Positions 16,626 through 24,111 of a stretch of 64,000 nucleotides of DNA are shown piece by piece; position 1 is the stretch's first letter; the number at the start of each line of letters is the position of its first letter. Position numbers and translations under genes: made by a program. Origin of the DNA: Kitasatospora sp. MAA19 (lineage in GTDB: Bacteria; Actinomycetota; Actinomycetes; Streptomycetales; Streptomycetaceae); assembly GCF_029894125.1 (NCBI RefSeq), contig NZ_JARXYZ010000017.1, positions 62,001 to 126,000 of the forward strand. The letters are read 5' to 3'. Below the pieces are notes generated by a model that saw nothing but the letters and a program-made list of their open reading frames with translations, ran no database searches and had not been told where the DNA came from.

Positions 16626-16657
16626 GACCACCACCTCTGCCGACCACCACCTCTGCC
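16626..16657 (+). repeat. 16-bp direct repeat before the GPP methyltransferase
   Basis: The unit GACCACCACCTCTGCC occurs twice in tandem, with part of a third copy, in the gap between the two 2-MIB genes. The AAGGAG ribosome site of the methyltransferase follows directly. It is probably a slippage product with no known role. Confidence 0.8.
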
Positions 16658-16680
16658 GACCACCTGCAAGGAGCTGACCC

Positions 16681-17550
16681 ATGTCCCTGACCGACGACAT
16701 CACCGCCGCCATCCCCGGCCCGGCGACTCCCTACCAGGGCGACATCGCACGCTACTGGGACCACGAGGCCCGTCCGGTCAACCTGCGTCTCGGCGACGTA
16801 GACGGCCTCTACCACCACCACTACGGCATCGGTGACGTCGACCAGGCCGCCATCGGCGACCCGTCCGACAGCGAGCGCGAGAAGAAGGTGATCACCGAGC
16901 TGCACCGCCTGGAGTCCGCGCAGGCCGAGCTGCTCTTCGACCACCTGGGCCCGATCCCGGCCGACGCCACCCTGGTGGACGCCGGCTGCGGCCGTGGCGG
17001 CTCGATGGTCATGGCCCACCAGCGCTTCGGCTGCCGGGTCCAGGGCGTCACCCTCTCCGCCAAGCAGGCCGAGTTCGGCAACGACCGGGCCCACGAGCTG
17101 GGTATCGGCGACTTCGTCCGCTCGCAGGTCTGCAACATGCTCGACATGCCGTTCGAGACCGGCCAGGTGGCGGGCTCGTGGAACAACGAGTCGAGCATGT
17201 ACGTCGACCTGCACGACCTGTTCGCCGAGCACGCCCGGATCCTCGCCGTCGGCGGCCGGTACGTGACCGTCACCGGCTGCTGGAACCCCGCGTACGGGCA
17301 GCCGTCGAAGTGGGTCTCGCAGATCAACGCGCACTTCGAGTGCAACATCCACTCCCGTCGGGAGTACCTGCGGGCGATGGCCGACAACCGCCTGGTGCCG
17401 CAGGCCGTCATCGACCTGACGCCCGCCACCCTGCCCTACTGGGAGCTGCGCGCCACCTCGTCGCTGGTCACCGGCATCGAGGAGGCGTTCATCAACTCGT
17501 ACCGGGACGGCTCGTTCCAGTACGTCCTGATCGCGGCCGACCGGGTCTGA
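16681..17550 (+). CDS. gppmt: Geranyl diphosphate 2-C-methyltransferase
   Basis: A 289-aa SAM-dependent methyltransferase that adds the C2 methyl group to geranyl diphosphate, the first step of 2-methylisoborneol formation. The sequence follows SCO7701: an N-terminal YQGDIARYWDHEARPVNLRL, then LYHHHYGIGDVD, motif I LVDAGCGRGGS near 101, and SWNNESSMYVDL, which forms part of the active site. The C-terminus GSFQYVLIAADRV is complete. AAGGAG precedes the ATG. It is co-transcribed with the synthase gene and closed by a hairpin at 17582-17615. Confidence 0.94.
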   Translation: MSLTDDITAAIPGPATPYQGDIARYWDHEARPVNLRLGDVDGLYHHHYGIGDVDQAAIGDPSDSEREKKVITELHRLESAQAELLFDHLGPIPADATLVDAGCGRGGSMVMAHQRFGCRVQGVTLSAKQAEFGNDRAHELGIGDFVRSQVCNMLDMPFETGQVAGSWNNESSMYVDLHDLFAEHARILAVGGRYVTVTGCWNPAYGQPSKWVSQINAHFECNIHSRREYLRAMADNRLVPQAVIDLTPATLPYWELRATSSLVTGIEEAFINSYRDGSFQYVLIAADRV

Positions 17551-17581
17551 CGGCCGCCGCGGGCGTTCGGCCCGGGTGCGA

Positions 17582-17615
17582 CGGTGGCCTCTCCGCGGAC
17601 GCGGGGAGGCCACCG
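17582..17615 (+). terminator. Hairpin terminator of the 2-MIB operon
   Basis: Arms 17582-17594 and 17603-17615 pair over 13 bp with one mismatch and an 8-nt loop. The hairpin starts 32 nt after the methyltransferase stop. Confidence 0.75.
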
Positions 17616-17794
17616 CCCGGTCATGGCGGGTGAAGGCGAGGCGGGTGGCGCCGCCCGGGCCAGGTGAGAGGCGGCCAAGGCGTCACGTTATTGTCGTGCC
17701 TTCTTCATCCGAAGCTCGCCCCGGTGGGCGATGCTTCGTCCGGCGGCCCGGGAGGGGCGGCCGGGAGGCACATTCGACTGGGGGGACAGTACCT

Positions 17795-18877
17795 GTGACC
17801 GTACGCCGTACCATGGCCGGATTCCTGACGGCTGGCCTGATCGCCGCTACGGCGGCCCTGATACCGACGGGCGCCGCCGGCGCGACGGAGAGCACGACCG
17901 CGAGCGGCCCGGCGGACCTGCCGTTCGGCTCGGCCACCACCGTCGGCCTGCACAACACCTACGACCCGGCCGCCTACCCGTACCTCGCCCAGGCGCTCGA
18001 CACCGGCACCGGGATGATCGAGCTGGACCTCTGGACGGACATCGTCACCAAGGAGTGGAAGGTCAGCCACTCCAACCCGCTCGGCAACTCCAACAACTGC
18101 ACCGCCGCGAGCACCCCGGCGCAGCTGTACAGCGGCGGCGCCAACAAGAACCTGGAGCACTGCCTCGACGACATCCGGGTCTGGCTCGGCGCCCACCCGG
18201 GCGCCGGCCCGCTGGTGGTCAAGCTGGAGCTGAAGGCTGGCTTCTCCGCCAACCACGGGATGGGGCCGACGGAGCTGGATGCGCTGATCGCCGCCCACCT
18301 GGGGTCGGCCGTGCTGCGCCCCGCCGACCTGCTCGCCAAGCCGGGCGGCGGCGCGTACGCCAGCGTCGACGAGGCGGTGCGGGCCGGCAACTGGCCGAGC
18401 CGCTCGGCGCTCGCCGGGAAGGTCCTGCTGTACGCGATCCCGGGGACGGTCGAGGAGAGCAACCCCTTCGACACCCTGCACACCGACGTCGAGTACGGCC
18501 GCCACCTGCGCGACCTCGCCGCCGCCGGCCGGATCGGGGACGCCCAGCTGTTCCCCGCCGTGCACGGCGCCGCGGCCGGTGACCCGCGCACCGTGTACAC
18601 GGGAGCGGACGCGGGGATCCGTCCCTGGTTCGTGGTCTTCGACGGCGACGCGGCCACGTACGTCAACGGCATCGACACCGCCTGGTACGACCGCTCCCAC
18701 TACCTCCTGGTGATGACGGACGCGCACAACGTGGCGCCCGCCATCAGCGCCACCGACCCGACGGCCGACCAGGCCCGCACGCGCACCGAGCTGCTGGCCC
18801 GGGCGCACGCCAGCATCGTCTCCAGCGACTGGCGCAAGCTCCCGGCCGTCCAGTCCCTGGTCCTCCCGCGCGGCTGA
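17795..18877 (+). CDS. Secreted phosphatidylinositol-specific PLC-like protein
   Basis: A 360-aa secreted protein started at GTG 17795, which has GGGGGG before it and gives a proper basic n-region (VTVRRT) and a signal peptide ending near GAAGA. The mature part has the PI-PLC fold. The first active-site His lies in VGLHNTYD, the acidic metal-binding strand is MIELDLW, and the second His is in KVSHSNP. Further strands are VVKLELKAGF and KVLLYAIPG. This subgroup of Ca2+-dependent PLC-like phosphodiesterases acts outside the cell on phosphoinositides or related lipids; the natural substrate is unknown. It has its own terminator at 18894-18926. Confidence 0.85.
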   Translation: MTVRRTMAGFLTAGLIAATAALIPTGAAGATESTTASGPADLPFGSATTVGLHNTYDPAAYPYLAQALDTGTGMIELDLWTDIVTKEWKVSHSNPLGNSNNCTAASTPAQLYSGGANKNLEHCLDDIRVWLGAHPGAGPLVVKLELKAGFSANHGMGPTELDALIAAHLGSAVLRPADLLAKPGGGAYASVDEAVRAGNWPSRSALAGKVLLYAIPGTVEESNPFDTLHTDVEYGRHLRDLAAAGRIGDAQLFPAVHGAAAGDPRTVYTGADAGIRPWFVVFDGDAATYVNGIDTAWYDRSHYLLVMTDAHNVAPAISATDPTADQARTRTELLARAHASIVSSDWRKLPAVQSLVLPRG

Positions 18878-18893
18878 CACCGGCCGCCCGACC

Positions 18894-18926
18894 GCGCCAC
18901 CGGGGCGTTCACCGCCCCGGTGGCGC
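18894..18926 (+). terminator. Hairpin terminator after the PLC-like gene
   Basis: A perfect 14-bp stem (18894-18907 with 18913-18926) with a 5-nt loop lies 17 nt after the stop codon. Confidence 0.85.
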
Positions 18927-18989
18927 ACGCGTGTCGGGCCCCGGCCCGGGGTGACGCCCGGCTCGCCGACCCGGGGCGCCTGTCGGATC

Positions 18990-19080
18990 GGCACCGGCAA
19001 GCGCTCGCGGGAGGACTACGACACCTGGGACCACTACGCGACCACTACGCGACCTTCCGTCTGATCAACTTCGGCTGCTG
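18990..19080 (+). pseudogene. C-terminal gene remnant with 11-bp duplication
   Basis: A short plus-strand frame reads SREDYDTWDHYAT. An 11-bp unit, ACCACTACGCG, is then repeated directly, which shifts the frame. In the shifted frame the end is YATFRLINFGC and a stop, followed at once by a terminator hairpin at 19088-19124. This looks like the tail of an unidentified gene damaged by a duplication. Confidence 0.4.
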
Positions 19081-19087
19081 AAACGGC

Positions 19088-19124
19088 GCTTCGGGCCTCG
19101 GGTCCCATGTCCGAGGCCCGAAGC
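19088..19124 (+). terminator. Hairpin terminator after the remnant
   Basis: A perfect 14-bp stem (19088-19101 with 19111-19124) with a 9-nt loop lies just after the stop of the remnant at 18990-19080. Its presence supports the idea that a real gene once ended here. Confidence 0.8.
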
Positions 19125-19237
19125 CCAGGCTCCAGCACGCCGCAGTGGACCCGCCCGCGGACGGTACGGCGGCCCGCGATAGCGTCGCGGCACTGTCCGA
19201 CGAGCCCGACGGGGGCTCCGTCCCCTGGGAGGTTCCC

Positions 19238-19588
19238 GTGCCGCAGATCCTGGTCGACCACTCCGCCGACCTCGACCTGGACCATGCGGGCTTCGCCCGG
19301 GAGGTCCACCAACTGATCGCCGAGGTGATCGACACCACCGTGGCGGACTGCAAGACGCTCTTCCGCCCGTCCGGGCGCCACACGGTCGGCGACGGGACGG
19401 GCGGGCGCGCGGTGGTGCTGGTGGAGATCAAGATCCTGGCTGGTCGCAGCACCGGGCAGCGCGCCGAGCTGACGGCCCGGGTGCTCGCCGCCCTGCAGGC
19501 CCGCCTCGACGTACCGGCCGCGATCGGCGTCGAGGTCACCGAACTGGACCGCGAGACCTACCGCTTCGTCCACCACCCCGGCCGGTAG
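19238..19588 (+). CDS. 5-carboxymethyl-2-hydroxymuconate isomerase-like tautomerase
   Basis: A 116-aa protein of the tautomerase superfamily, close to the 5-carboxymethyl-2-hydroxymuconate delta-isomerase group. The GTG at 19238 is chosen because GGAGG precedes it and because Pro becomes the second residue (VPQILVDHS). After removal of the initiator this gives the N-terminal Pro that acts as catalytic base in the family. The core LVEIKILAGRSTGQRAELTA and the end GVEVTELDRETYRFVHHPGR match the family. Relatives act in homoprotocatechuate degradation, but no other genes of that pathway are nearby, so the substrate is open. Confidence 0.8.
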   Translation: MPQILVDHSADLDLDHAGFAREVHQLIAEVIDTTVADCKTLFRPSGRHTVGDGTGGRAVVLVEIKILAGRSTGQRAELTARVLAALQARLDVPAAIGVEVTELDRETYRFVHHPGR

Positions 19589-19599
19589 TGTCCGGCCCT

Positions 19600-19671
19600 G
19601 CCGATGCCCGGGGCCGTACCTGAGCCGATGCCCGGGGCCGCACCCGAGCCGATGCCCCGAGCCGCACCCGA
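19600..19671. repeat. 24-bp tandem repeat, three copies
   Basis: Three tandem units of 24 bp beginning GCCGATGCCC (19600, 19624, 19648) differ at only a few positions. They lie just after the tautomerase stop and run into the hairpin at 19661-19692. Confidence 0.85.
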
Positions 19672-19692
19672 GGGGCAGTCCTCAGGTGCGGC
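19661..19692. terminator. Hairpin between convergent genes
   Basis: A 13-bp stem with one mismatch (19661-19673 with 19680-19692) and a 6-nt loop lies between the tautomerase and the convergent hydrolase gene. It can serve both. Confidence 0.6.
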
Positions 19693-19729
19693 CCTGCGGC
19701 GGATCGACGCCGGCTGCGCGGTCGCCGGG

Positions 19730-21343
19730 TCAGTCCGTCGGGCAGTGCGTCCCGGCGGTCGGGACGGTGCCGTCCACCAGGAAGGTGTCGACCGCGCCGC
19801 GGATGCACGAGCTCGCGCCGTACGCGGTGTGCCCCTCGCCGTCGCGGGTGAGCAGCACGGCGTTGCCGAGTTCGGCGGTGAGCTTCTCCGCCCAGGCGTA
19901 CGGGGTGGCCGGGTCACCGGTGGTGCCGACGACCACGATCGGCGCGGTGGCGGCGGACTTGATGGCGTGCGGCTTCTCGGTGGAGCGGTACGGCCAGATC
20001 CGGCAGTCCGGGTCGAACAGCGCGGCCGTCGGGTCGTGCTTGCTGACCAGCGGGGCCTTGGCGGCGAGGTCGGTGAGCGCGGCCTGCAGCTGGTCGCCGG
20101 CCGGGGCGTCGGTGGCGCCGTCGGCGCAGTGGATGGCGGTGTAGGCGTCGGCCGACTCACCGTAGTGCCCGTCCCGGTCGCGGCCGTTGTAGCCGTCGGT
20201 GAGGTCGAGCAGGTAGTCGCCCTTGCCGCGCACCATGGCCCAGCCGAGGGTGTTGCGCAGGTTGGTCCAGGCCTTCTCGCCGCCGTAGAGCTGGCTGATC
20301 ACGCCGGTCCAGGCGGCGTTGGCGGTGAGGGTGCGGCCCTTGGCGGTCTTGAGCGGCTTGTCCTTGAGGCCGTCGAGGAAGTCGGCGAGCTTCTGCGGGG
20401 CCTTCGCCGGGTCCTTGCCGAGCGGGCACGGGTCCTTGCCGGCGCAGTCGGCGGCGAAGGCCTTGAGGGCGCGCTCGAAGCCGGCCTGCTGCTCGATGTT
20501 GTGCTGCACCAGGGAGGTGGACGGGGTGGTGGCGCCGTCCAGGACGAGCCGGCCGACCCGGTCCGGGAACTCCTCGGCGTAGAGCGAGCCGAGGTAGGTA
20601 CCGTAGGACATGCCGAGGTAGTTGAGCTTCTGGTCGCCGACGGCGGCGCGCAGCACGTCCATGTCGCGGGCGGTGTTGCGGGTGCTGACGAAGGGCAGCA
20701 CCTTGGCGTACTTGGCCTGGCAGGCGTCGGCGAGCTGCTTGCCGTGGTCGGCGCCGGGCTCGTCGGTGGTCACCCAGCCGTCCCGGGCCTGGTCGTCGAG
20801 GCAGTTGAGCGGGCTGGTGCCGGCGACGCCGCGGGGGTCGAAGCCGATCATGTCGAAGCGGTCGTGCAACGGGCCGTCGAACCCGGTGGGGTCGCCCTTG
20901 ACCATCGCCACGCCGGAGCCGCCCGGGCCGCCCGGGTTGACGAGCAGGGAGCCGGCCCGCTGGTCCTGCTTGGTGGCGGGGTTGCGCACCACGGCGACGT
21001 CGAGGCTGCCGGCGTCGGGGGCGGTGTAGTCGAGCGGGACCTTGAGGGTGGCGCACTGCAGCACCGACTCGTCGACCTTGGTGGTCTTCGGGTCGTCCTG
21101 GCACGGTGCCCAGGCGATCTGCTGGCCGTAGAACGGCTTGAGTGCCGGGTCGTTGGCGCCGGTCGGCTTGACCGTCGGCGTGGGTGTGGGCGTCGGGGTG
21201 GGCGTGGCGCTCGGGCTGGAGGTCGGGCCGGTCGTGGTCGCGGACGGGGCGGCGGTGGTGCCGCCTCCGCCGCCGGTGCAGCCGGCCAGCAGAGCGGCGG
21301 CGACGGTGGCGGGCAGGGCGCGCCGGGAGATCCCGGTGATCAT
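19730..21343 (-). CDS. TAP-like secreted alpha/beta-hydrolase (tripeptidyl aminopeptidase family)
   Basis: A 537-aa lipoprotein. A signal peptide ends in the lipobox LLAGC, then a Thr/Pro-rich linker precedes the hydrolase domain. The oxyanion loop is VNPGGPGGSG, the nucleophile is Ser in GMSYGTYLG, the acid is Asp in GTTGDPATP and the His is in GEGHTAYG. The TAP-like C-terminal domain holds Cys pairs such as CAGKDPC and IHCADG. Relatives in Streptomyces (Tap, SlpD, SlpE) remove tripeptides or dipeptides from extracellular proteins. The ATG at 21343 is preferred to one 18 nt upstream because it gives a normal signal. Confidence 0.9.
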   Translation of the reverse strand: MITGISRRALPATVAAALLAGCTGGGGGTTAAPSATTTGPTSSPSATPTPTPTPTPTVKPTGANDPALKPFYGQQIAWAPCQDDPKTTKVDESVLQCATLKVPLDYTAPDAGSLDVAVVRNPATKQDQRAGSLLVNPGGPGGSGVAMVKGDPTGFDGPLHDRFDMIGFDPRGVAGTSPLNCLDDQARDGWVTTDEPGADHGKQLADACQAKYAKVLPFVSTRNTARDMDVLRAAVGDQKLNYLGMSYGTYLGSLYAEEFPDRVGRLVLDGATTPSTSLVQHNIEQQAGFERALKAFAADCAGKDPCPLGKDPAKAPQKLADFLDGLKDKPLKTAKGRTLTANAAWTGVISQLYGGEKAWTNLRNTLGWAMVRGKGDYLLDLTDGYNGRDRDGHYGESADAYTAIHCADGATDAPAGDQLQAALTDLAAKAPLVSKHDPTAALFDPDCRIWPYRSTEKPHAIKSAATAPIVVVGTTGDPATPYAWAEKLTAELGNAVLLTRDGEGHTAYGASSCIRGAVDTFLVDGTVPTAGTHCPTD

Positions 21344-21490
21344 GGAATGCACCGCACACAAATATCACCAGATGGTCACACCGGTCACATTGGTATTCCG
21401 CGCCAGCCTCCCACTCCGGCTCAGAACCGGTCAAAGGGGACAGTGCCGCAACCGATACCGCCGCACTCCGAACGATGCCATGCTGAGGTC

Positions 21491-22846
21491 ATGACAGATC
21501 GGACCGGAACCGCCCCGTCACGTGACGAGCCGCAAGCCGGGCGGCGGAGACGGGAGTTGGCCGCCGCCACGGTGGGCTCGGTGGTCGAGTCCTTCGACTG
21601 GAACATCTACGCCGTCCTCGCCCCGTACTTCGCGGCCGACCTCTTCGGGCACGGCAAGGGCGGGGTCAGCGGCCTGCTCGGGGCGTACGCCACCTTCGCG
21701 GTCGGGTTCGTCGCCCGGCCGGTCGGCTCGTACCTGATCGGGCGCCTCAGCGACACCCGGGGGCGGCGCTTCGCCCTGACCCTCGGGATGTCCGTGATCG
21801 CCGCCGCCAGCCTCGGCATCGCCGTGCTGCCGGACCAGAAGGCGATCGGCGCCTGGGCGGCGGTCCTGGCCGTCGCCGCGCGGGTGGTGCAGGGGCTCGC
21901 CTTCGGCGGGGAGGCGCCCAGCGTCGCCGCGTACGTCACCGAGACGGCCCCGGCCCGGCGCCGCTTCGCGTTCAGCTCGGTCTCCTACGGCGGGATCATC
22001 GTGGGCTCCCTGCTCTCCTACGGGGTGCTCGCGCTGCTCCTGCACACGCTCGGCAAGTCCGGTGTCACCGGCGGCGGTTGGCGCTGGGCCTTCGTGGTGG
22101 CCGGGCTGCTCGGGCTGGCCGCCGTCTGGGTGCGCCGGGCCGCCCCGGAGAGCGCGGAGTTCCGCCGCGCCCGGGCGGAGGGCACGGGCGGGCGACCGCC
22201 GTTCCTGCGGGTGCTCCGGGAACACCGCTGGGCGGTGCTCACCGTCTTCCTCAACACCCTGGGCGGGACGGTGGGTTACTACTTCGCCCTGGTCTACCTG
22301 CCGCAGTACGCCGCCGCCTACGGGGTGGTCGACCGGGAGACGGCGACCTCCTTCATGACCGTGGTGCTCGCGGTGGTGCTGGTCACCATGCTGCTGACCG
22401 GCGCCGCCGCCGACCGCTTCGGCCTGCTGCCGGTCGCCCGGGTCGGGTTCGCCGTGCCGGTGCTGCTGGTCCCGGTCCTGCTCACCGGGCTGCGGCAGGG
22501 CTGGCTCGCCTTCCAGGTCGTCGCCGTGCTGCTGGGCGTGCTGGTGGCGACCGTGCTGGGGACGCTCAACGTCTTCACCGGCCTGCTGTTCCCGACCGAG
22601 GTCCGGGCCCTCGGACTCGGCGTGGTCAACGCGGCCACCATCGCCGCGTTCGGCGGGAGCTTCCCGTTGCTCGCCGAGTGGCTGCACGACACCCACCACC
22701 TCGGTCTGATCCCCGGCTACGTCACCCTCTGCACGCTGGGCCCGGCGTTCGGTCTCGTCACCGCGCTACGGGTGCCGTCCTTCGCCGCCGCCGTGGTGGC
22801 ACCGGCGGCCGGGGCCGGTGATCGGGTACCGTCCGGAAGCGGCTGA
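21491..22846 (+). CDS. MFS transporter, metabolite:H+ symporter type
   Basis: A 451-aa carrier with about twelve transmembrane helices. The first helix carries VVESFDWNIYAVLAPYF, as in the MHS family (KgtP, ProP, ShiA). The loop 2-3 signature is GRLSDTRGRRFAL, and helix 4 is AARVVQGLAFGGEAPSVAAY. Members import organic acids, aromatic acids or betaine by proton symport. GAGG precedes the ATG. It is divergent from the TAP-like hydrolase, with a 147-bp gap that contains AT-rich sequence near the hydrolase start. Confidence 0.88.
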   Translation: MTDRTGTAPSRDEPQAGRRRRELAAATVGSVVESFDWNIYAVLAPYFAADLFGHGKGGVSGLLGAYATFAVGFVARPVGSYLIGRLSDTRGRRFALTLGMSVIAAASLGIAVLPDQKAIGAWAAVLAVAARVVQGLAFGGEAPSVAAYVTETAPARRRFAFSSVSYGGIIVGSLLSYGVLALLLHTLGKSGVTGGGWRWAFVVAGLLGLAAVWVRRAAPESAEFRRARAEGTGGRPPFLRVLREHRWAVLTVFLNTLGGTVGYYFALVYLPQYAAAYGVVDRETATSFMTVVLAVVLVTMLLTGAAADRFGLLPVARVGFAVPVLLVPVLLTGLRQGWLAFQVVAVLLGVLVATVLGTLNVFTGLLFPTEVRALGLGVVNAATIAAFGGSFPLLAEWLHDTHHLGLIPGYVTLCTLGPAFGLVTALRVPSFAAAVVAPAAGAGDRVPSGSG

Positions 22847-22904
22847 CGTTCGATCAACTTCTGTGATTGAGTGGTCAGAGAACGAAGTGCGGGGAGGGCG
22901 AGGC

Positions 22905-23753
22905 ATGGAGAGCAACCGTCCGGACGACTGGCTGACCGGGGTCCGGTTCGAGGAGGCGCCGCAGGTGGACCTGCGGACCGACCGCGCGCACCCCGCCCGG
23001 GTCTACGACTACCTGCTCGGCGGGAAGACCAACTTCCCGGTGGACCGCGAAGTCGGCGACCGCATCCTCGGCGAGTGGCCCGGCTCGCGCGTCGCCACCA
23101 TCGCGGCCCGCGCGGTGATGCACCGGATGGTCCGCCGGCTGGTCGAGGTGCACGGCGTCCGCCAGTTCCTGGACGTCGGCACCGGCATCCCCACCGCGCC
23201 CAACCTGCACGAGATCGTCCAGGCGGTCGACCCGGCCTGCCGGGTGGTCTACGTGGACAACGACCCGATCGTGCTCGCCCACTCGCGCGCGCTGCTCTCC
23301 AGCACCCCCGAGGGCCGCACCGCGTACGTCGAGGGCGACCTGCGCGAACCGGGGCGGTTCCTCGCCGACCCCGCGGTGGCCGCCACCCTGGATCTGAGTC
23401 AGCCGATCGCGCTGACGCTGATCAACATCGTGCACTTCCTCTCCGACGAGGCCGCGCACCCGCCGGTCCGCAAGCTCGTGGACGCGCTGCCCGCCGGAAG
23501 CTTCCTGGCGCTGACCGCCGGCACCGCCGACTCGGTACCGGACCTGGTCGCGGTGGGCTCCCGCCGCTACTCGGAGGCCGGCATCGAGAACCACCTGCGC
23601 CCCCGCGCGGCCGTCGAGCGCTTCTTCGCCGGGCTGGAACTGGACGATCCGGGCGTGGTGCTGATCAACCGCTGGCACCCGGAGCTGGATGACAGTCCGG
23701 TGCTCGGCGACCACGAGGTGGCGGCGTACGGGGGGTTGGGCCGCAAGCCGTAG
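22905..23753 (+). CDS. DUF574 SAM-dependent methyltransferase
   Basis: A 282-aa protein of the large actinobacterial DUF574 family. The signature N-terminus AHPARVYDYLLGGKTNFPVD is present, then motif I FLDVGTGIPTAPNLHEI and VVYVDNDPIVLAHSRALL, which binds SAM, and the family end VLINRWHPELDD. These methyltransferases are abundant in Streptomyces and mostly uncharacterised. The ATG at 22905 is chosen over an upstream frame because GGGGAGGG lies before it. Confidence 0.9.
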   Translation: MESNRPDDWLTGVRFEEAPQVDLRTDRAHPARVYDYLLGGKTNFPVDREVGDRILGEWPGSRVATIAARAVMHRMVRRLVEVHGVRQFLDVGTGIPTAPNLHEIVQAVDPACRVVYVDNDPIVLAHSRALLSSTPEGRTAYVEGDLREPGRFLADPAVAATLDLSQPIALTLINIVHFLSDEAAHPPVRKLVDALPAGSFLALTAGTADSVPDLVAVGSRRYSEAGIENHLRPRAAVERFFAGLELDDPGVVLINRWHPELDDSPVLGDHEVAAYGGLGRKP

Positions 23754-24111
23754 GCCGATGCCGGGCAGCCCGATGGTCACCTGGCCTGGAAGCAGTGCCC
23801 CTGATTCCTGATTCCTGATCCTTGGACCGCGATCCCCGGACCGTGCACCCGGTTCCCGCGTCCGACCCCCGCGTTCGACCTCTGCGTCCGGCCCCTGCGT
23901 CCGGCCCCGGCGGAGCCCCCCGGCCCCGTCGGGGCCGAAGCATGCCGGGCGCCTTCGCGGACGGGCGTACGAGTGGTTGCCGCGGGGCGTGTCGGCCGGT
24001 GTCGGGCCCGCCGTCGCAGGGGTGGTGACGCTCCGTCAAAGTGGTCGTCTTTGCATGGACATGTCTGTACAGTGCTCCGAGTCGACACCCCCACTCGACA
24101 GGCGGATTTCC
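23754..24111. other. Gene-free stretch with degenerate repeats
   Basis: No gene is seen. The stretch contains GATTCCT direct repeats near 23802-23820, a degenerate tandem array of CTGCGTCCGGCCC-type units at about 23858-23915, and a small hairpin (CGGCCCC / GGGGCCG) near 23930. The last 90 bp are less GC-rich and probably hold the promoter of the phosphatase gene. No phosphate-box repeats were recognised. Confidence 0.5.

Noticed and set aside
19604..21400. A long plus-strand frame reading from the tandem repeat through the TAP-like gene and into the MFS gene
   Set aside because: Its first 600 residues are antisense to the hydrolase; the MFS gene has its own ATG at 21491.
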